Assembly: GCA_005408345.1 (NCBI GenBank)
Contig: SEMN01000275.1
Location: 558,001-622,000 of the forward strand
DNA from: Macquaria australasica
Lineage: Eukaryota > Chordata > Actinopteri > Centrarchiformes > Percichthyidae
Direction of reading: 5' to 3'
Length of the DNA: 64,000 nucleotides
A program made the position numbers and the translations under genes. The notes below the pieces were generated by a model. It saw only the letters and a program-made list of their open reading frames with translations. It made no database searches and was not told the DNA's origin. Of the stretch, positions 22,306 through 35,063 are shown piece after piece; positions within the stretch are counted from its first letter, which is position 1, and each line of letters begins with the position of its first letter.

Positions 22306-23626
22306 GGACTTCCAATTAAATCACCGGCAAGAGCTAGCAGGCTAGCAGGTTGTAGTGCCAATAGTAGCTATTACAGCTGAACAAATTGACATCGTCGTTG
22401 ACACATTAGTTACACTGAGCGGTAGCAATATAACATTGACGTTTTCTTACGTTCCTGTTGAAAACCGTAAGGTAATTTTATTCAGAGCTGCTAGCCTGTC
22501 ACCATTCGTATTTACCCCATGGTGGTGGTGACAACTCATTCTGCCAGCTGCTGAGCCCCACAGCCCCAGGTAAATGCAGCCAGGTGGGCTTACATTACTA
22601 ACGCACTGCAGAAGAAAGAGGGCAAGGCTCGACAATCTGCTGCATTCACTTACATCCAGCAGAGACCAACCCAGTCACAGTCTGAGACAGTTTGCTGTGG
22701 TTAAATTGAAGCCATTGTTAAAACCAAAGCAGTTCATAAAATCCACATCAGACGTATCACTTGTACAGAGATGTACAGAGATTCACTGTTAATCCGCTTA
22801 ATTCACTTTACGTTGAGGGTGGCAGAATAGCAAAGGGGAAGTGCTGGAAATATACAATCGTGCCAATTTATTTGGTACACGAAGCAGCACACCAGTCTCA
22901 CCTTCGTGAAAACTCTCTCTCTGTTATACAGTATATATGAGCAATAACTACAATTAAGGGATCCTTATCAAAATATTTCTTTGTCATGAGTTTAAGTAAA
23001 AAAAACAAAAAACAAAAAACAAACGTATCAGCTAATAAATTATGATCTGACTCCAAACTCTTGAATACGAATATGGCCCAGTATAGATCAGGCTCTAATG
23101 GAGACCATCAGCTGTTCTAGTTTCAAAAAACTGTTTTTAAAATAGTTTTTCACAATAGCTGATTAATTTGCTGTCGATCGGTTAATTGCTTAATCTTAAT
23201 CTCATTTTTAGCGCTACGCTTTTTTGGACATGCATCGCTTTAGTTCCAAAACAGATGTGCATTGCTTGTATTTTATTGTTGATCCTTCGTACGGGTACCA
23301 TCATCATGTGTCCTCTAGCTGACATTGGCTGAATTAATTATGACTGGACACTGGATTTATTCCTTTGCACTATTGTATTTGTATTTCTTTATTTCTTCTT
23401 GTCGTTGGTACAGTATGTGGAGTTCTTTAAAGTGACAGAAGTCGAGTCACAGGATACGGTTGCCTGCTAACAGCACCCAGTCTGAATCCACCTTGTGGTG
23501 TTGTCAGCCCTACTGGATGGCTGTGTGTTTGAAGTGACACACATAGCTGTTTCAGGGGTGTAGCAACCTCACTGCCCCCCCAGTAGATGGAGGATGTCCC
23601 AGATAAACTAACACTGTTTTCCACAG
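22306..23626. other. PREB 5' region, probably an intron in the 5' UTR
   Basis: No homologous coding sequence. An A-rich (aaaaaac)n stretch lies at about 22999-23023. The 3' end (gttttccacag|gtgtgg, AG at 23625-23626) is a good splice acceptor preceding the PREB start codon by 49 bases, which suggests a spliced 5' leader. Confidence 0.4.
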
Positions 23627-23649
23627 GTGTGGTTGAATGCAGCGGTTTT

Positions 23650-23667
23650 ATGAAGAAGCGTGAGTGA
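23650..23667 (+). promoter_or_regulatory. six-codon upstream ORF in the PREB leader
   Basis: ATG AAG AAG CGT GAG TGA (peptide MKKRE) ends eight bases before the PREB start codon. Its context has T at -3 (weak). The PREB start has A at -3 and G at +4 (strong), so leaky scanning or reinitiation could deliver ribosomes to the main frame. Whether the mRNA leader includes this stretch depends on the acceptor at 23626. Confidence 0.55.
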
Positions 23668-23675
23668 CAACAACA

Positions 23676-26600
23676 ATGGGGAAGAGGAAGGTGCCAGATC
23701 TGTACAGAGCTCCCTTTCCCTTATACTCCATTAAAGTTGACCCTAAAACAGGGGTAGTGGTCACAGCAGGCGGAGGAGGGGCTTCCAAGACAGGCATCAA
23801 GAATGCTGTGGTAAGTACTGAGGATCAAGTGTTTAGTGATTAAACTGTTTTTTTAATAGCATACTACAGTGGCCAAGAAAGCTCAATGCACTGTAACTTA
23901 AGAAAACACATGCACATAAACAAATGTGTTTTCTTAATGTGGATGTGTTGTGTGTGTGTAGATGTGTTTTTTAAGTTGTTGTGCATTGAGCTCTCAGAAC
24001 CACTGTAGAATACAACAGAAGAGGGTATTATTCAATTGTATATGTATATTGCAATAGTAATATTTACAGGTGCCCACCTGCACTGTCAACTCTAGAACGT
24101 GTTTAGTGTGAGTGTATGAATGAAACCTGGAGCAGCAGCAGCAGTAGCAGACTCATGATTGTGTTGCAGCACTTCCTGGATCTACAGCTGGTTGGAGAAC
24201 ACCAGTACAGTGCCAGTCTCCTTCACTCTCATGATACTGACACACGTGCAACCATGAACATGGCTGTAGGTAACGGTGTGATCGCTGCAGGACAGGACGG
24301 GAGCTGCTGTCTGTTGAGGTTCAAACACTGCACACAGAAAGAAGGAGGCAAAGCTGCTGCTAAAGATGGTGAGGCTAACTGCTACAATCTGAAATATACC
24401 TGCTGTCTTAAAAAGAACATATATTACATATAGTATGAAGCTGGTTAGCAACTGGCTTGGGTTTTACAGGCTGTTAGCAGAGCATCTTCAGCTTCAACTC
24501 AGTCATGTGCAACATCATCACAATATTAGTATCGAATATGACATTCAATGAAATGGCTGTGGGCAAATTAGGTCATTGCAACGTGATATTTAATGAGGTC
24601 AAATATATACAATATAAGCACACAACTAGAATAGAACAAGAAGCTGTAGGAATAATGTCCGAATATTAAAAGTAGTGTTCAGTGAGTATAGAAAAAGAAA
24701 CAGATTCTATTTATTGTCCATAGAGACATTTGTGCTGTTTCTGTACATGATGAACAACACAGTATTATGTGCTGCAATAGTCTGTTCTACAACAGATGCA
24801 TAATGATTCAAAGCAAAAGGCAGGTATCACCTTATTCATATACAGTGTCCATGGAAAATCCTCATACCAATTTTTCATCTTACAGCCTGAAAACAAAACC
24901 CATTAAATTATCCTTTTCCAGCTTTATTCACTCATTTTGCCTTACAACAGCAACAGTTCTGAAAATTAATAAAAACTGAAAAGCTAGAATAAGAGACTTG
25001 GAAAAGTGATCAGTCCCCTTATTTAATGCTCCATAGAACCACCTTTTGCTTTAATTACAGCCATCAGTCTGTTTGGATATGTCTCTTACCAGCTTCGTGC
25101 ACCTCGATTGGGGAATATTTGTCCATTCTTCCGTGCAGAACAGTTCAAGTTCAGTCAGATTTCGTGGTGAGCGGCGATGGACTGCTCTCTTCAAGTTGGA
25201 TTTAGGTCAGGGTCTCTCAAGTACATTCACCTCCCTAAATCTTTGATTACTTAGTACTATTACTACTATGAAGTAGTGAAAAGGCACGAGTTAGGAGAAG
25301 GATACACAAACAGGTGGGGCCAATTAGCCTGGTGTGTGATCTGGAAGGTGATTGGTTGTTATAGTGGTTAATCTAAGGGGCTGATCACTTATCCAAACCA
25401 GGCACTTTACTAATCAAATTTTAATAAATGTTCAGAATATTTAAAAATGTTATTTTCACTTTGATGTGTAAGATTAGAATGTGTAAATACAGCTGGAAAA
25501 ATATTTTGTATTGTCATGTGGGTGTAATGTGACAGACGGTAAGGACTTTGACAGGGCGTGATGATTTTCCTTAGGCTCTGTACATGTGCATCTAAACCTG
25601 TAAACCTTGTGTGATCACCTGGCAGGGAACAGCGTGCAGCAGGGTAATGCCAGGCGACGAGCTGGGAAAGGAGACAAAGGGGGACAGGATGGTGCTGCAG
25701 CGTCTGGAGATATGTCCGACATGAAGGATGAGACGGCTCACATTTCTGTGACTGGTTTGGCTGAAGTGCAGTCAGACCTGAACCCTCAGGACCCACTCCA
25801 GAAGGTGGTCAGGTTCAGTCCTGACCTGAGCCTTCTGCTGACAGGAGGCACAGATGGACACATCCGAATTTGGGAGGTAAACAGTCTACTTGTTCTTTTC
25901 ACCTGACCAGCCATGTTTGAGGGGTGTATCAAGGCTCTGGAGCACGTGCTGCTTTAGTTTGATTCCTTTGGGAGGTGAGGACAATGCTTCTGAACATAAG
26001 TATGGATGTAAAGTGGATGTCTATGTGATAGCCAGCTGGTGGAAATGCTCCTTTTTGTGGTCTGTCCTGCAGTTCAGCATTCCTTACACTAAACTTAACC
26101 TCACCAAAGCCTAGCTAGTGCTGAAACGACAAGGGGATGAATCCATTAGAAGATGAATGACACTTTTTGATAAGTAATTAAAAGTTGAAGTCATATTTCA
26201 AGATAAATACTAATATTAACTGGTTATAGCTTTTCAAACATAAAAAATATGACATTTTCAGACCTTCATTGTCTTTGTTGCTGTAGCTCCTCCACGGGTT
26301 AGAGCAGAAGTGGATGAGTTGCCACTTGGCTGTCCAGAGATGCCCTTTTGCACACCACTCAGCTGTTAATTTTATATTTTTGGCCTCTCTTTTGGATTGT
26401 AGAAACCTGGACATTTCCCTCTAATCTCACTGCTGCATGTTTTAATTTTCATTATTAGGTACTTGTAGTTGAAAATCCTATGTTGGCTGTTGGAAAAGCA
26501 TAATGTCTGTCACCAACAGTCATCCAGTGAAAATGAAATAATTCCTTTTTTTTTTTTCTTTTTTTTTTTTTTATAAATATGGCTCTTATTTTCATAGTTT

Positions 26601-29600
26601 TGGCCCACTGTCCTATTTAGTAAATAGCTTAGAGTTCTGGGGGTGTGATGGTGTGTTTTAGTCCACTTAATGAAAATGATGGTAAAGACTAAACGTGTTA
26701 CATAAACCTTTGGAAATCTCCATTAGTTTTTGCAGACTGACTGACTTCCTGGTTCAGCTTTGACCTGCTACAATAAAAAGGGACAATATTGGAGATTTTG
26801 GATGTGTGATTTAGTTAATAATTGAGGTCAAGTGGGATTTGTTAGGGTTTGTTGGACTGGGCTGTGAAGCTGTTGCAGATATCACCCATGAAACTGGTGA
26901 ACAAAACATTATCATAACCAATTTTATCATAGCTAAGAGGAATAATGGGGAAAACATAGATGACATACTGTATCTTGATCATTCTAATGTGGTTTATCTT
27001 GATAAGTAGGTGTATATAATAAACTGGTCACTGAATGTATGCATTGATGTCTTGACTTTGATTGTATGTTCTTCACTCTTCTGCAGTTTCCATCCCTGAA
27101 GAAGAAGTTTGACTTCAAAGCACATGAAGGCGAGATTGAAGACTTGGACATGAGTCCAGGGAACAAGGTGAAACAAGAAATAGGTTTCCATCCAAATGTA
27201 GTACAAATTTGAACAGAATTTCAAGAAAATCAGCAAAAGAAAATGTGAATTAATGCGCGTTTCCATCCACCACCGTTATGCAATTATTAGCAGTTGGTTT
27301 GTCGAGATAAACAGCTTGGTGGCGCTAACGCTCCAGTCAGGTGCCATTAACCATCATAGAAGAAGAGGGCGCAACAAGATAATGTAATTAAAAGAGCGCC
27401 AGTCAAACTTCAAACAGTGAAAAACAATGTAGGAAAACATGATGGAAATATGAGTTTTCTGTTAGATTCATGATTAATGTGAGGAAGGTTACAACCTCAT
27501 CGCTCCACACAGATCTTTTGGTCTTTCATGTGGAGCAGAAGCTTCATTAGACGTTTAAGTCACATGCTTCATGTAAGTCTGTTTCACATTTGGCCTTTTA
27601 TCGGTACAGCAACTTTTTCACCTCAGCCAAAATGTGATATTTTGAGGTTTATTTGAATTTTCGCCATTTCCACAAATTGAAACTGTGGATAAAAACATGA
27701 GGCTGGAAACCCACCTATCCACACCTCTTGATGTGGATATTTAATGTAGGCTCTAAATGATGACAGATGTATTGATTCATTAGTAATGGTCATTGTGTTG
27801 GGTTGTGTTTTGATGCAGCACCTAGTGACTGTTGGCCGGGACTTTGCCTGCAGTGTATGGAGTGGCAATCAGTTGGCTATGGGTCTTAAATGGCTTGAAA
27901 CCATGCCTCAGATAGCTGAGAGGACTTATCGATACATGGCCTGCAGGTAAAACCAACAAAACAAAAAGTTTCCTCTTCTATGAAAGAGCATCTGAATGAT
28001 GTGATGGCGACTATACATGGTTGTATTTTAATGTATTTCAGGTTTGGAAAGGTAGAAGACCAAAAAGACGCCCTGAGGCTTTACACAGTCCAGATCCCCC
28101 ATAAACGAGATAGAAAACCTCCTCCTTGCTACCTCACTAAGTGGGATGGCAAGAGCTTCCTGCCTATGCTGACAGCTCCCTGTGGCACTGAGGTCATCTC
28201 CAGTCTGGCTGTCAGGTAACTGACTGGTTGATATTATAACATGTTAACATGGTAGGGTTTGGTCAGGACTGTCTGGTGGCCCAGACTCAGTCAGGGTACT
28301 TGTTCTCAGAGTCTCACTACATGTCATGTGGCCAGTTAGCCTTGCCTCTTTGCTTTACAGCTGGTCCACTGTACTCTTTTCTTTTTAGTATTGTGCCATT
28401 TCTGACCAATCACATTGGATACCATCTCACCTTGTATTGAGTGAACATGGCACTCAGAAGCTGGTATCTTGTAGCCCATATGTTCATTATCATCATCAGG
28501 TCAAGAGGGACTAATGGAGAAATACCATTCTTAGTGTATTTACAATGTTACTGCTGGTTTGACAAAAACCTCTACACAGCTTTACACAGCCTGACTTTGG
28601 GGTTTAGTGTCTTGCCCAAGGACTCCTTGACCTGTGGACAGGAGGAGCCAGGGATCAGAGTGCCAACCCTGTGATCAGTGGATGACCCACTCTACCTCCT
28701 GATTCACAGCCACCCCATGTGCAAAGCCAAACCAACATAGAATCAGGTGTAGCATTAATACCACTCAATAAAGGCAGCACCAAAAATATGTAACGATAAT
28801 TAATAAGCCTCAAAGGGGCTCACCAAAATGATGTAGTGCCAACGCTATCAGAAATAATCAGTATTTATACTCAACTTACATTACTGACATTAAAGTCACC
28901 TCAGGGCCCCACCCTTAGAAAAGGGAAAACAATGGCCAATTAATGAATTCAGTCTCAATCTGGAAGTTATGGAGTTCTTGACTCATGTACAGTGAATGTA
29001 ATACGTCATACACACAAACAACATAATCAAGTTCTTTATAGATGAAAGGTTTATTAAACTACTAAATACACACACAACTACAACTACTAAACATACAACT
29101 GAGTGTATACACCGATCAGCCATAACATTATGACCATCTGCCTAATATTGTGGTCCCCCATTTGCCACCAAAACAGCCCTGACCCGTCGAGGCATGGACT
29201 CCACTAGACCTCTGAAGCTGTGCTGTGGTATCTGGCACCAAGACATTAGCAGCAGATCCTTTAAGTCCTGTAAGTTGCGAGGTGGGGCCTCCATGGATCG
29301 GACTTGTTTGTCCAGCACATCCCACAGATGCTCGACTGGATTGAGGTCTGGGGAATTTGGAGGCCAAGTCAACACCTTGAACTCGTTGTCGTGTTCTTCA
29401 AACCATTCCTGAACTATTTTTGCAGTGTGGCAGGGCGCATTATCCTGCTGAAAGAGGCCACTGCCATTAGAGAATACCGTTTCCATGAAGGGGTCTGCAA
29501 CAATGTTTCGGTAGGTGGTACGTGTCAAAGTAACATCCACATGAATGGCAGGACCCAAGGTTTCCCAGCAGAACATTGCCCAAAGCATCACACTGCCTCT

Positions 29601-32600
29601 GCTGGCTTGCCTTCTTCCCATAGTGCACCCTGGTTCCATGTCTTCCCCAGGTCAGCGACGCATATGCACCCAGCCATCCACATGATGTAAAAGAAAACAT
29701 GATTCATCAGACCAGGCCACCTTCTTCCATTGTTCCCTGGTCCAGTTCTAATGCTCACGTGCCCATTGTTGGCGCTTTCGGCGGTGGACAGGGGTCAGCA
29801 ATGGGCATCCTGGCCGGTCTGCGGCTACGCAGCCCCATACGCAATAAACTGCAATGCACTGTGGGTTCTGACATCTTTCTATCAGAACCAGCATTAACTT
29901 TTTCAGCGATTTGAGCTACAGTAGCTCTTCTGTTGGATCGGACCACACGGGCCAGCCTTTGCTCCCCACGCGCATCAATGAGCCTTGGCCGCCCATGACC
30001 CTGTCACCGGTACACCGGTTTTCCTTCCTTGGACCACTTTTGGTAGGTCCTGACCACTGCAGACCAGGAAGAGCTGCAGTTTTGGAGATGCTCTGACCCA
30101 GTTGTCTAGCCATCACAATTTGGCCCTTGTCAAAGTCACTCACATCCTTACGCTTGCCCATTTTTCCTGCTTCCAACACATCAACTTTCAATTCAATTCA
30201 ATTCAGTTTTATTTATATAGCGCCATATCATAACAAAGTTATCTCAGGGCACTTTTTCGAATAGAGCAGGTCTAGACCGACTCTTTATATTTACAGAGAC
30301 CCAACAGTTCCCACCATGAGCAAGCACTATGCGACAGTGGCAAGGAAAAACTCCCTTTTAACAGGTAGAAACCTCGAGCAGAACCAGGCTCAAGGTGGGC
30401 GGTCATCTGCCTCGACCGGTTGGGTTGAAGGGGAAAGGGGGGAGCGGGAGAGAGAGAGCAGGAGGAAAGAGAACATACAGCAGCTCAATACAGCATAGAT
30501 ATGGTAATGGCATTGATGTTAACACCAACAGAAACAACACTAAGAGCAACATTATAATAGCAATACTAATAACAGCAACAACAGCAATAGCATCAGCGGG
30601 TGCAGAGCAGGAGCACGGGGGCAGCAGGCGGCAGCAACCACAGACCCAGACCTCCACAGCTCCAGAGGCAGAAACACCTGCAGAAAGCAACAGAAGGGGA
30701 GGGAGAGAGAGAGAGGAGAGAAAGCACACAACTACGGGAAGAAGTTGAATTAATAACAAGCATTGATGGGATATGAGGGCGTACAGATGGAGAGGAAGAG
30801 GAGGAGAAAGGAGCTCAGTGCATCATAGGAAGTCCCCGGCAGTCTAGGCCTATAGCAGCATAACTAAGGGGGGGCTCAGGGGTCACCTGAGTCAGCCCTA
30901 CTATAAGCTTTATCAAAGAGGAAAGTCTTAAGCCTACTCTTAAATGTGAGGAGGTTGTCCTCCTCCCGTACACAAACTGGGATCTGGTTCCACAGGAGAG
31001 GAGCTTGATAGCTGAAGGCTCTGGCTCCCATTCTACTTTTAGAGACTCTAGGAACCACAAGGAACCCTGCATTCTGGGAGCGCAGTGCTCTAGTGGGGTA
31101 ATAGGGTACTATGAGCTCTTTAAGATATGATGGTGCCTGACCATTTAGGGCTTTGAAGGTGAGGAGAAGGATTTTAAATTCTATTCTGGATTTTACAGGG
31201 AGCCAGTGTAGAGAAGCTAATATTGGAGAAATATGTTCTCTTTTTCTGGTTCTTGTCAGTAAACGTGCCGCAGCATTCTGAATCAGCTGGAGAGTCTTAA
31301 GGGATTTATTGGGGCAGCCTGATAATAGAGAGTTGCAATAGTCCAGCCTAGACGTAACAAATGCATGGACTAGTTTTTCTGCATCTTTTTGAGATAGGAT
31401 GTGTCTGATTTTTGCAATGTTACGTAAATGAAAAAGGCAGTTCTTGAAGTTTGTTTTATTTGGGAGTTAAAGGACATATCCTGATCAAAGATAATCCAAG
31501 ATTCCTTACGGTTTCGCTGGAGGCCAGGGCAATGCCATCTAGAGAAACTATATCTTTAGATAATGTGTTTCGAAGGTGTTCGGGGCCAAGTACAATAACT
31601 TCGGTTTTGTCTGAGTTTAACATCAGAAAATTGCAGGTCATCCAGGTTTTTATGTCCTTAAGGCATGCTTGAAGTTTAGCTAATTGATTGGTTTCATCTG
31701 GCTTGATCGATAAATATAATTGGGTATCATCTGCATAACAATGAAAATTTATGGAGTGCTTCCTAATAATATTGCCTAAAGGAAGCATATACAAGGTAAA
31801 TAGAATTGGTCCAAGCACAGAACCTTGTGGAACTCCGTGACTAACTTTGGCGTGCATAGAGGATTCATCATTAACGTGTACAAACTGATAACGATCTGAT
31901 AAATAGGATTTAAACCAGCTTAGTGCAGTACCTTTAATGCCAATAAAATGTTCTAGTCTCTGTAATAGAATGTGATGGTCAATGGTATCGAATGCAGCAC
32001 TAAGATCTAGTAAGACAAGTACAGAGACAAGTCCTTTGTCTGATGCAATTAGAAGGTCATTTGTAACTTTCACCAGTGCTGTCTCTGTGCTATGATGCAC
32101 TCTAAATCCTGACTGAAAATCCTCAAACAGGTTGTTGTTGTGTAGAAAGTCACACAACTGATTGGCGACTGCTTTCTCAAGGACCTTAGAGAGAAAAGGA
32201 GGGTTAGATATAGGTCTATAATTTGACAAAATCCCTGGATCAAGAGTGGGCTTTTAAGAAGAGGCTTAATTACAGCTACTTTAAAGGACTGTGGCACATA
32301 GCCTTTTAATAAGGACAGATTGATCATATCTAGTACAAAGTGCTAACTAAGGGTAAAATTTCTTTAAGCAGCCTAGTTGGGACGGGGTCTAAGAGACACG
32401 TTGATGGCTTAGATGAGGAAATCATGGAAGTTAGTTGATTACGGTTGATGGGAGAAAAGCAGTCTAAATGTACAGGTTTTACAGTTGTTTCTAAGGTTCC
32501 TGTGTTTGAAGATAAGTCAGTACCAACTGAGGGCAGGAGGTGCTGAATTTTTTCTCTAATAGTTAGAATTTTATCTTTAAAGAAGCTCATGAAGTCATTA

Positions 32601-35063
32601 CTACTGAGGTCTATAGGAATACATGGCTCAACAGAGCTGTGACTCTCTGTCAGCCTGGCTACAGTGCTGAACAGAAACCTGGGGTTGTTCTTATTTTCCT
32701 CTATTAATGATGAGTAGTAGGCTGCTCTAGCATTACGGAGGGCCTTCCTATAAATTTTAAGACTAACTTGCCAGGCTAAACGTGATTCTTCCAGATTGGT
32801 GGAACGCCATTTCCTTTCAAGTTTTCGCGATGTTTGTTTTAATTTGCGGGTTTGCGGGTTATACCATGGAGCTAACCTCCTCTGTTTTATTATCTTCTTT
32901 TTTAGAGGGGCGATAGAGTCGAGTGTTATTCGTAGTGAGCCTGCAGCACTATCAACAAGATGATCAATTTGGGAGGGACTAAAGTTAGCATATGAGTCAT
33001 CTGTTACATTGAGACATGGAACTGAATTTAATGCCGATGGAATCACTTCCTTAAATTTAGCTACAGCACTATCAGATAGACATCTAGTGTAGGAATGTTT
33101 GCCTAATGGCGTGTAGTCCAGTAATAGGAATTCAAAAGTTAATACTAAAACTTTGAGGACAAAATGTTCACTTGCTGCCTAATATATCCCACCCACTGAC
33201 AGGTGCCATTGTAACGAGATAATCAATGTTCTTTACTTAACCTGTCAGTGGTCATAATGTTATGGCTGATTGGTGTAAATGCAACCATAAATAAATGCAA
33301 TAAGTACAGTGATAAACAATTAATAAATACATGAATGAAGCCATGAATACAGCGGCAAACACTTAATGACTGAATGAGGACCCCTGTGTACCAGATAAGC
33401 AGTGAATTTTGTCTTTTTTCTTCTCTCTTTTAACTTTGCATATTTGTATGTTGCAGTTCCAATGCTATTGTTATGTCCATGTCAAACAAACTTAACTTAT
33501 AGCATGCAGCCATATTTTAGCTTTTGTAATATTTTGCAGAATTGTTTACATTTTCTAAATGAAATGTTCAGGTGATACACCCACCTTGAAATTCAGTGCT
33601 TCTCCCACCAAAACACACATCTGCATTAATAACTCACAGTAGTTATGATTTCCACAGTGGAGATTTCCATTCCGTCTGTGGACTATTGTGTTGGATTGGT
33701 TAGCAGGACAGATGTCCCGCCTAAGAATAGTTCTGGTTGGACAGACCTGGAAGCACCCCACGTTTCTGACCAAAACATTTTAGCTAGGAGGGATGAACAA
33801 CTTCGTCAACTTTGCTGTGAACCTGCCAGAGAGCGCTGAAATCAAGATGGCATGTTACACATGGGTTCTTCCGCTGCATCGCTGCCTCGCTTGGACTCCT
33901 CCAACAGCAGCTCCAACATGTCCCAATCAGCTACCAGAGCTCACGTCTGAGGGCAACGTAGAGGAATGGTGTGTTTATGTGCAGTGGTGTAGCTAAAACT
34001 AGCATCAACTCTGAAGCCAGCAAAATCATTTTCAAACATCAGAGCTTATACATGCAATGCTATGTGGCAGCTCTGGGGCCAGACCTTCACTTCCACCAGA
34101 AAGGAATCACGGATCACTGTGATTTGAACACAATATAAAACTCTAAAATAAATTTTAATGAAAACATCATTATACATTAGCTATGTTGAGAAAGTTTCAT
34201 GTCTCTTCAAGTTGATTTTGAGAGCGTACTAAAATCAACTGAAACCAGTGGACAACACATTCAAAAATGACAGCACCATTTGCATGAATTGTGAAGCAGT
34301 TGTCAGTAATGTTGTAAGCACATTGTATTTATTGGGCTGATACCACTGGTATGGTGTTTTACCTACTGTGTTTACCTGACCAGGCAAGCAGAAAAAGAAC
34401 GTTTTTTTTAGGGCAGGGTGGTCAAATATACATTGTTGTCTTGAAAGTACTTGAGCATATCTCATGTGGTTTGGAAAGGTCTTCAATGATTTCTGGCAGC
34501 ACCAGGATGTTAACTTGAACCTTGTCTTTGACAGTGACTCTGGAACATTTGTTGGCCTTGGAACTGTGACAGGATCAGTGGCTATCTACATCGCTTTCTC
34601 CCTCCAGGTAAAGGCAGTGTGGACACATCTCAAACTAACAGGTGCATAAATCAACCAAGCAGCCCGGCTCTGGTATGATAATGTGCTCTCACTCTTTGTG
34701 TTTGTAGAAGCTGTATTATGTACAGGAGTCCCATGGCATTGTTGTGACAGACCTAGCCTTCCTGCCTGACTGTCTGAAGGGCAAAAATATCAAAGGGAAT
34801 AATGAAACGGCAATGTTGAGTGTAGCTGTGGACAGCCGCTGTCAAGTCCATGCTGTCCCCAACCGAAGTAAGTCCTGCATCATCATTCAGTGAACACACT
34901 AAGGACTATGTATCATAACCTCAGACCTCTTCACCTCATATTGTGTCCCTTTTTTCTGCGTTCTCCAGGATCCTTTCCTATCTGGCTGGTGCTGTTCTTC
35001 TGTGGCCTCATGGTGGTGGGAGTGGTCCTCCTCCTACAGTACCTCTTTCCAGGATTTATTTAA
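23676..35063 (+). CDS. preb: prolactin regulatory element-binding protein (SEC12 homologue), complete, 9 coding exons
   Basis: PREB is the ER-membrane exchange factor for the GTPase SAR1, which starts COPII coat assembly at ER exit sites; it was also described as a regulator of prolactin transcription. Coding exons: 23676-23810, 24170-24368, 25626-25876, 27087-27167, 27819-27946, 28042-28215, 34535-34607, 34708-34867, 34969-35063. All have GT-AG borders and compatible phases; the sum is 1296 nt, 431 residues plus stop, close to the mammalian length. Residues 1-45 hold MGKRKVPDLYRAPFP and a glycine-rich loop (TAGGGGASKTGIKN). WD40-type blades follow, with LLTGGTDGHIRIWE (about 182-195), FKAHEGEIEDLDMSPGNK in exon 4 and GLGTVTGSVAIYIAFSLQ in exon 7. 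The linker encoded by exons 2-3 (about 100-150) is low-complexity and charged. A single membrane helix at about 405-426 precedes a five-residue lumenal tail. Intron 6 (6.3 kb) is swollen by nested transposons; the other introns are short to 1.3 kb. Confidence 0.96.
24820..25395. mobile_element. probable non-autonomous DNA-transposon-type repeat in PREB intron 2
   Basis: The sequence ccttttgctttaattacagccatcagtctgtttgg...gtccattcttc...agttcagtcagattt...ggatttaggtcagggt resembles the reverse complement of a Tc1-like transposase segment that is widespread in fish. No intact frame or clear terminal repeat was found. It is assigned by recall only. Confidence 0.45.
25877..27086. other. PREB intron 3
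   Basis: Contains a T-rich run (26546-26572) and no recognised coding sequence or named repeat. Confidence 0.6.
27188..27712. repeat. unclassified dispersed non-coding element, copy 2
   Basis: This lies in PREB intron 4 and is collinear with 5662-6190. Its ends are near-inverted: gaaataggtttccatccaaat on the left and atgaggctggaaacccacc on the right, suggesting a short terminal inverted repeat around GGTTTCCA. An internal cgcgtttccatccaccacc repeats the left-end word. No coding capacity, so probably a MITE of unknown superfamily. Confidence 0.65.
28572..28735 (-). mobile_element. tRNA-derived SINE fragment
   Basis: This is the reverse complement of the head and linker seen at 13882: ccaaccctgtgatcagtggatgacccactctacctcc corresponds to the tRNA-like part, and cttgcccaaggactccttgacctgtggacaggaggagcc to the linker. 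It sits in PREB intron 6, antisense to the gene. No target duplication was identified. Confidence 0.6.
29110..33275 (-). mobile_element. Tc1 transposon with TA duplication, split by an L2 LINE
   Basis: The left terminal repeat caccgatcagccataacattatgacca (29110) and the right tggtcataatgttatggctgattggtg (ending 33275) are inverted copies flanked by TA at both sides (29108-29109, 33276-33277). The transposase reads on the minus strand from MGKRKDVSDFDKGQIVMARQ (start 30161) to NGGPQY (stop near 29142). It retains a WSDES first acidic motif (near 29715), QQDNAPCHTAK and SPDLNPVEHLW, consistent with a DD34E enzyme. The frame is broken into at least three parts (30161-29916, 29946-29755, 29639-29142), so it is inactive. 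The L2 LINE at 30189-33148 sits between the transposase start and the right terminal repeat. Without it the element is about 1.2 kb. Confidence 0.92.
30189..33148 (-). mobile_element. L2/CR1-group LINE, copy B, inserted in the Tc1 element
   Basis: The element of about 2.96 kb is flanked by a 6-bp target duplication AACTTT (30183-30188 and 33149-33154). The 3' tail is (ttcaa)n at 30189. The RT frame 31456-32229 has LLDLSAAFDTIDHH, GVPQGSVLGPILFTLYM and YADDTQLYLSI; single-base losses near 31494 and 32254 break the frame relative to copy A. The upstream frame 32330-33046 (238 codons) encodes the region between endonuclease and RT (RRLAPWYNPQTRKLKQTSRKLERKW-like, split here as APWYNPQTRKLKQ and LERKWRSTNLEESRL). 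The endonuclease is absent, so it is 5'-truncated. It is the longest copy of this family in the window. Confidence 0.92.
33278..34534. other. remainder of PREB intron 6
   Basis: No recognised coding sequence or named repeat; the last bases form a good acceptor (cttgtctttgacag) for exon 7. Confidence 0.6.
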
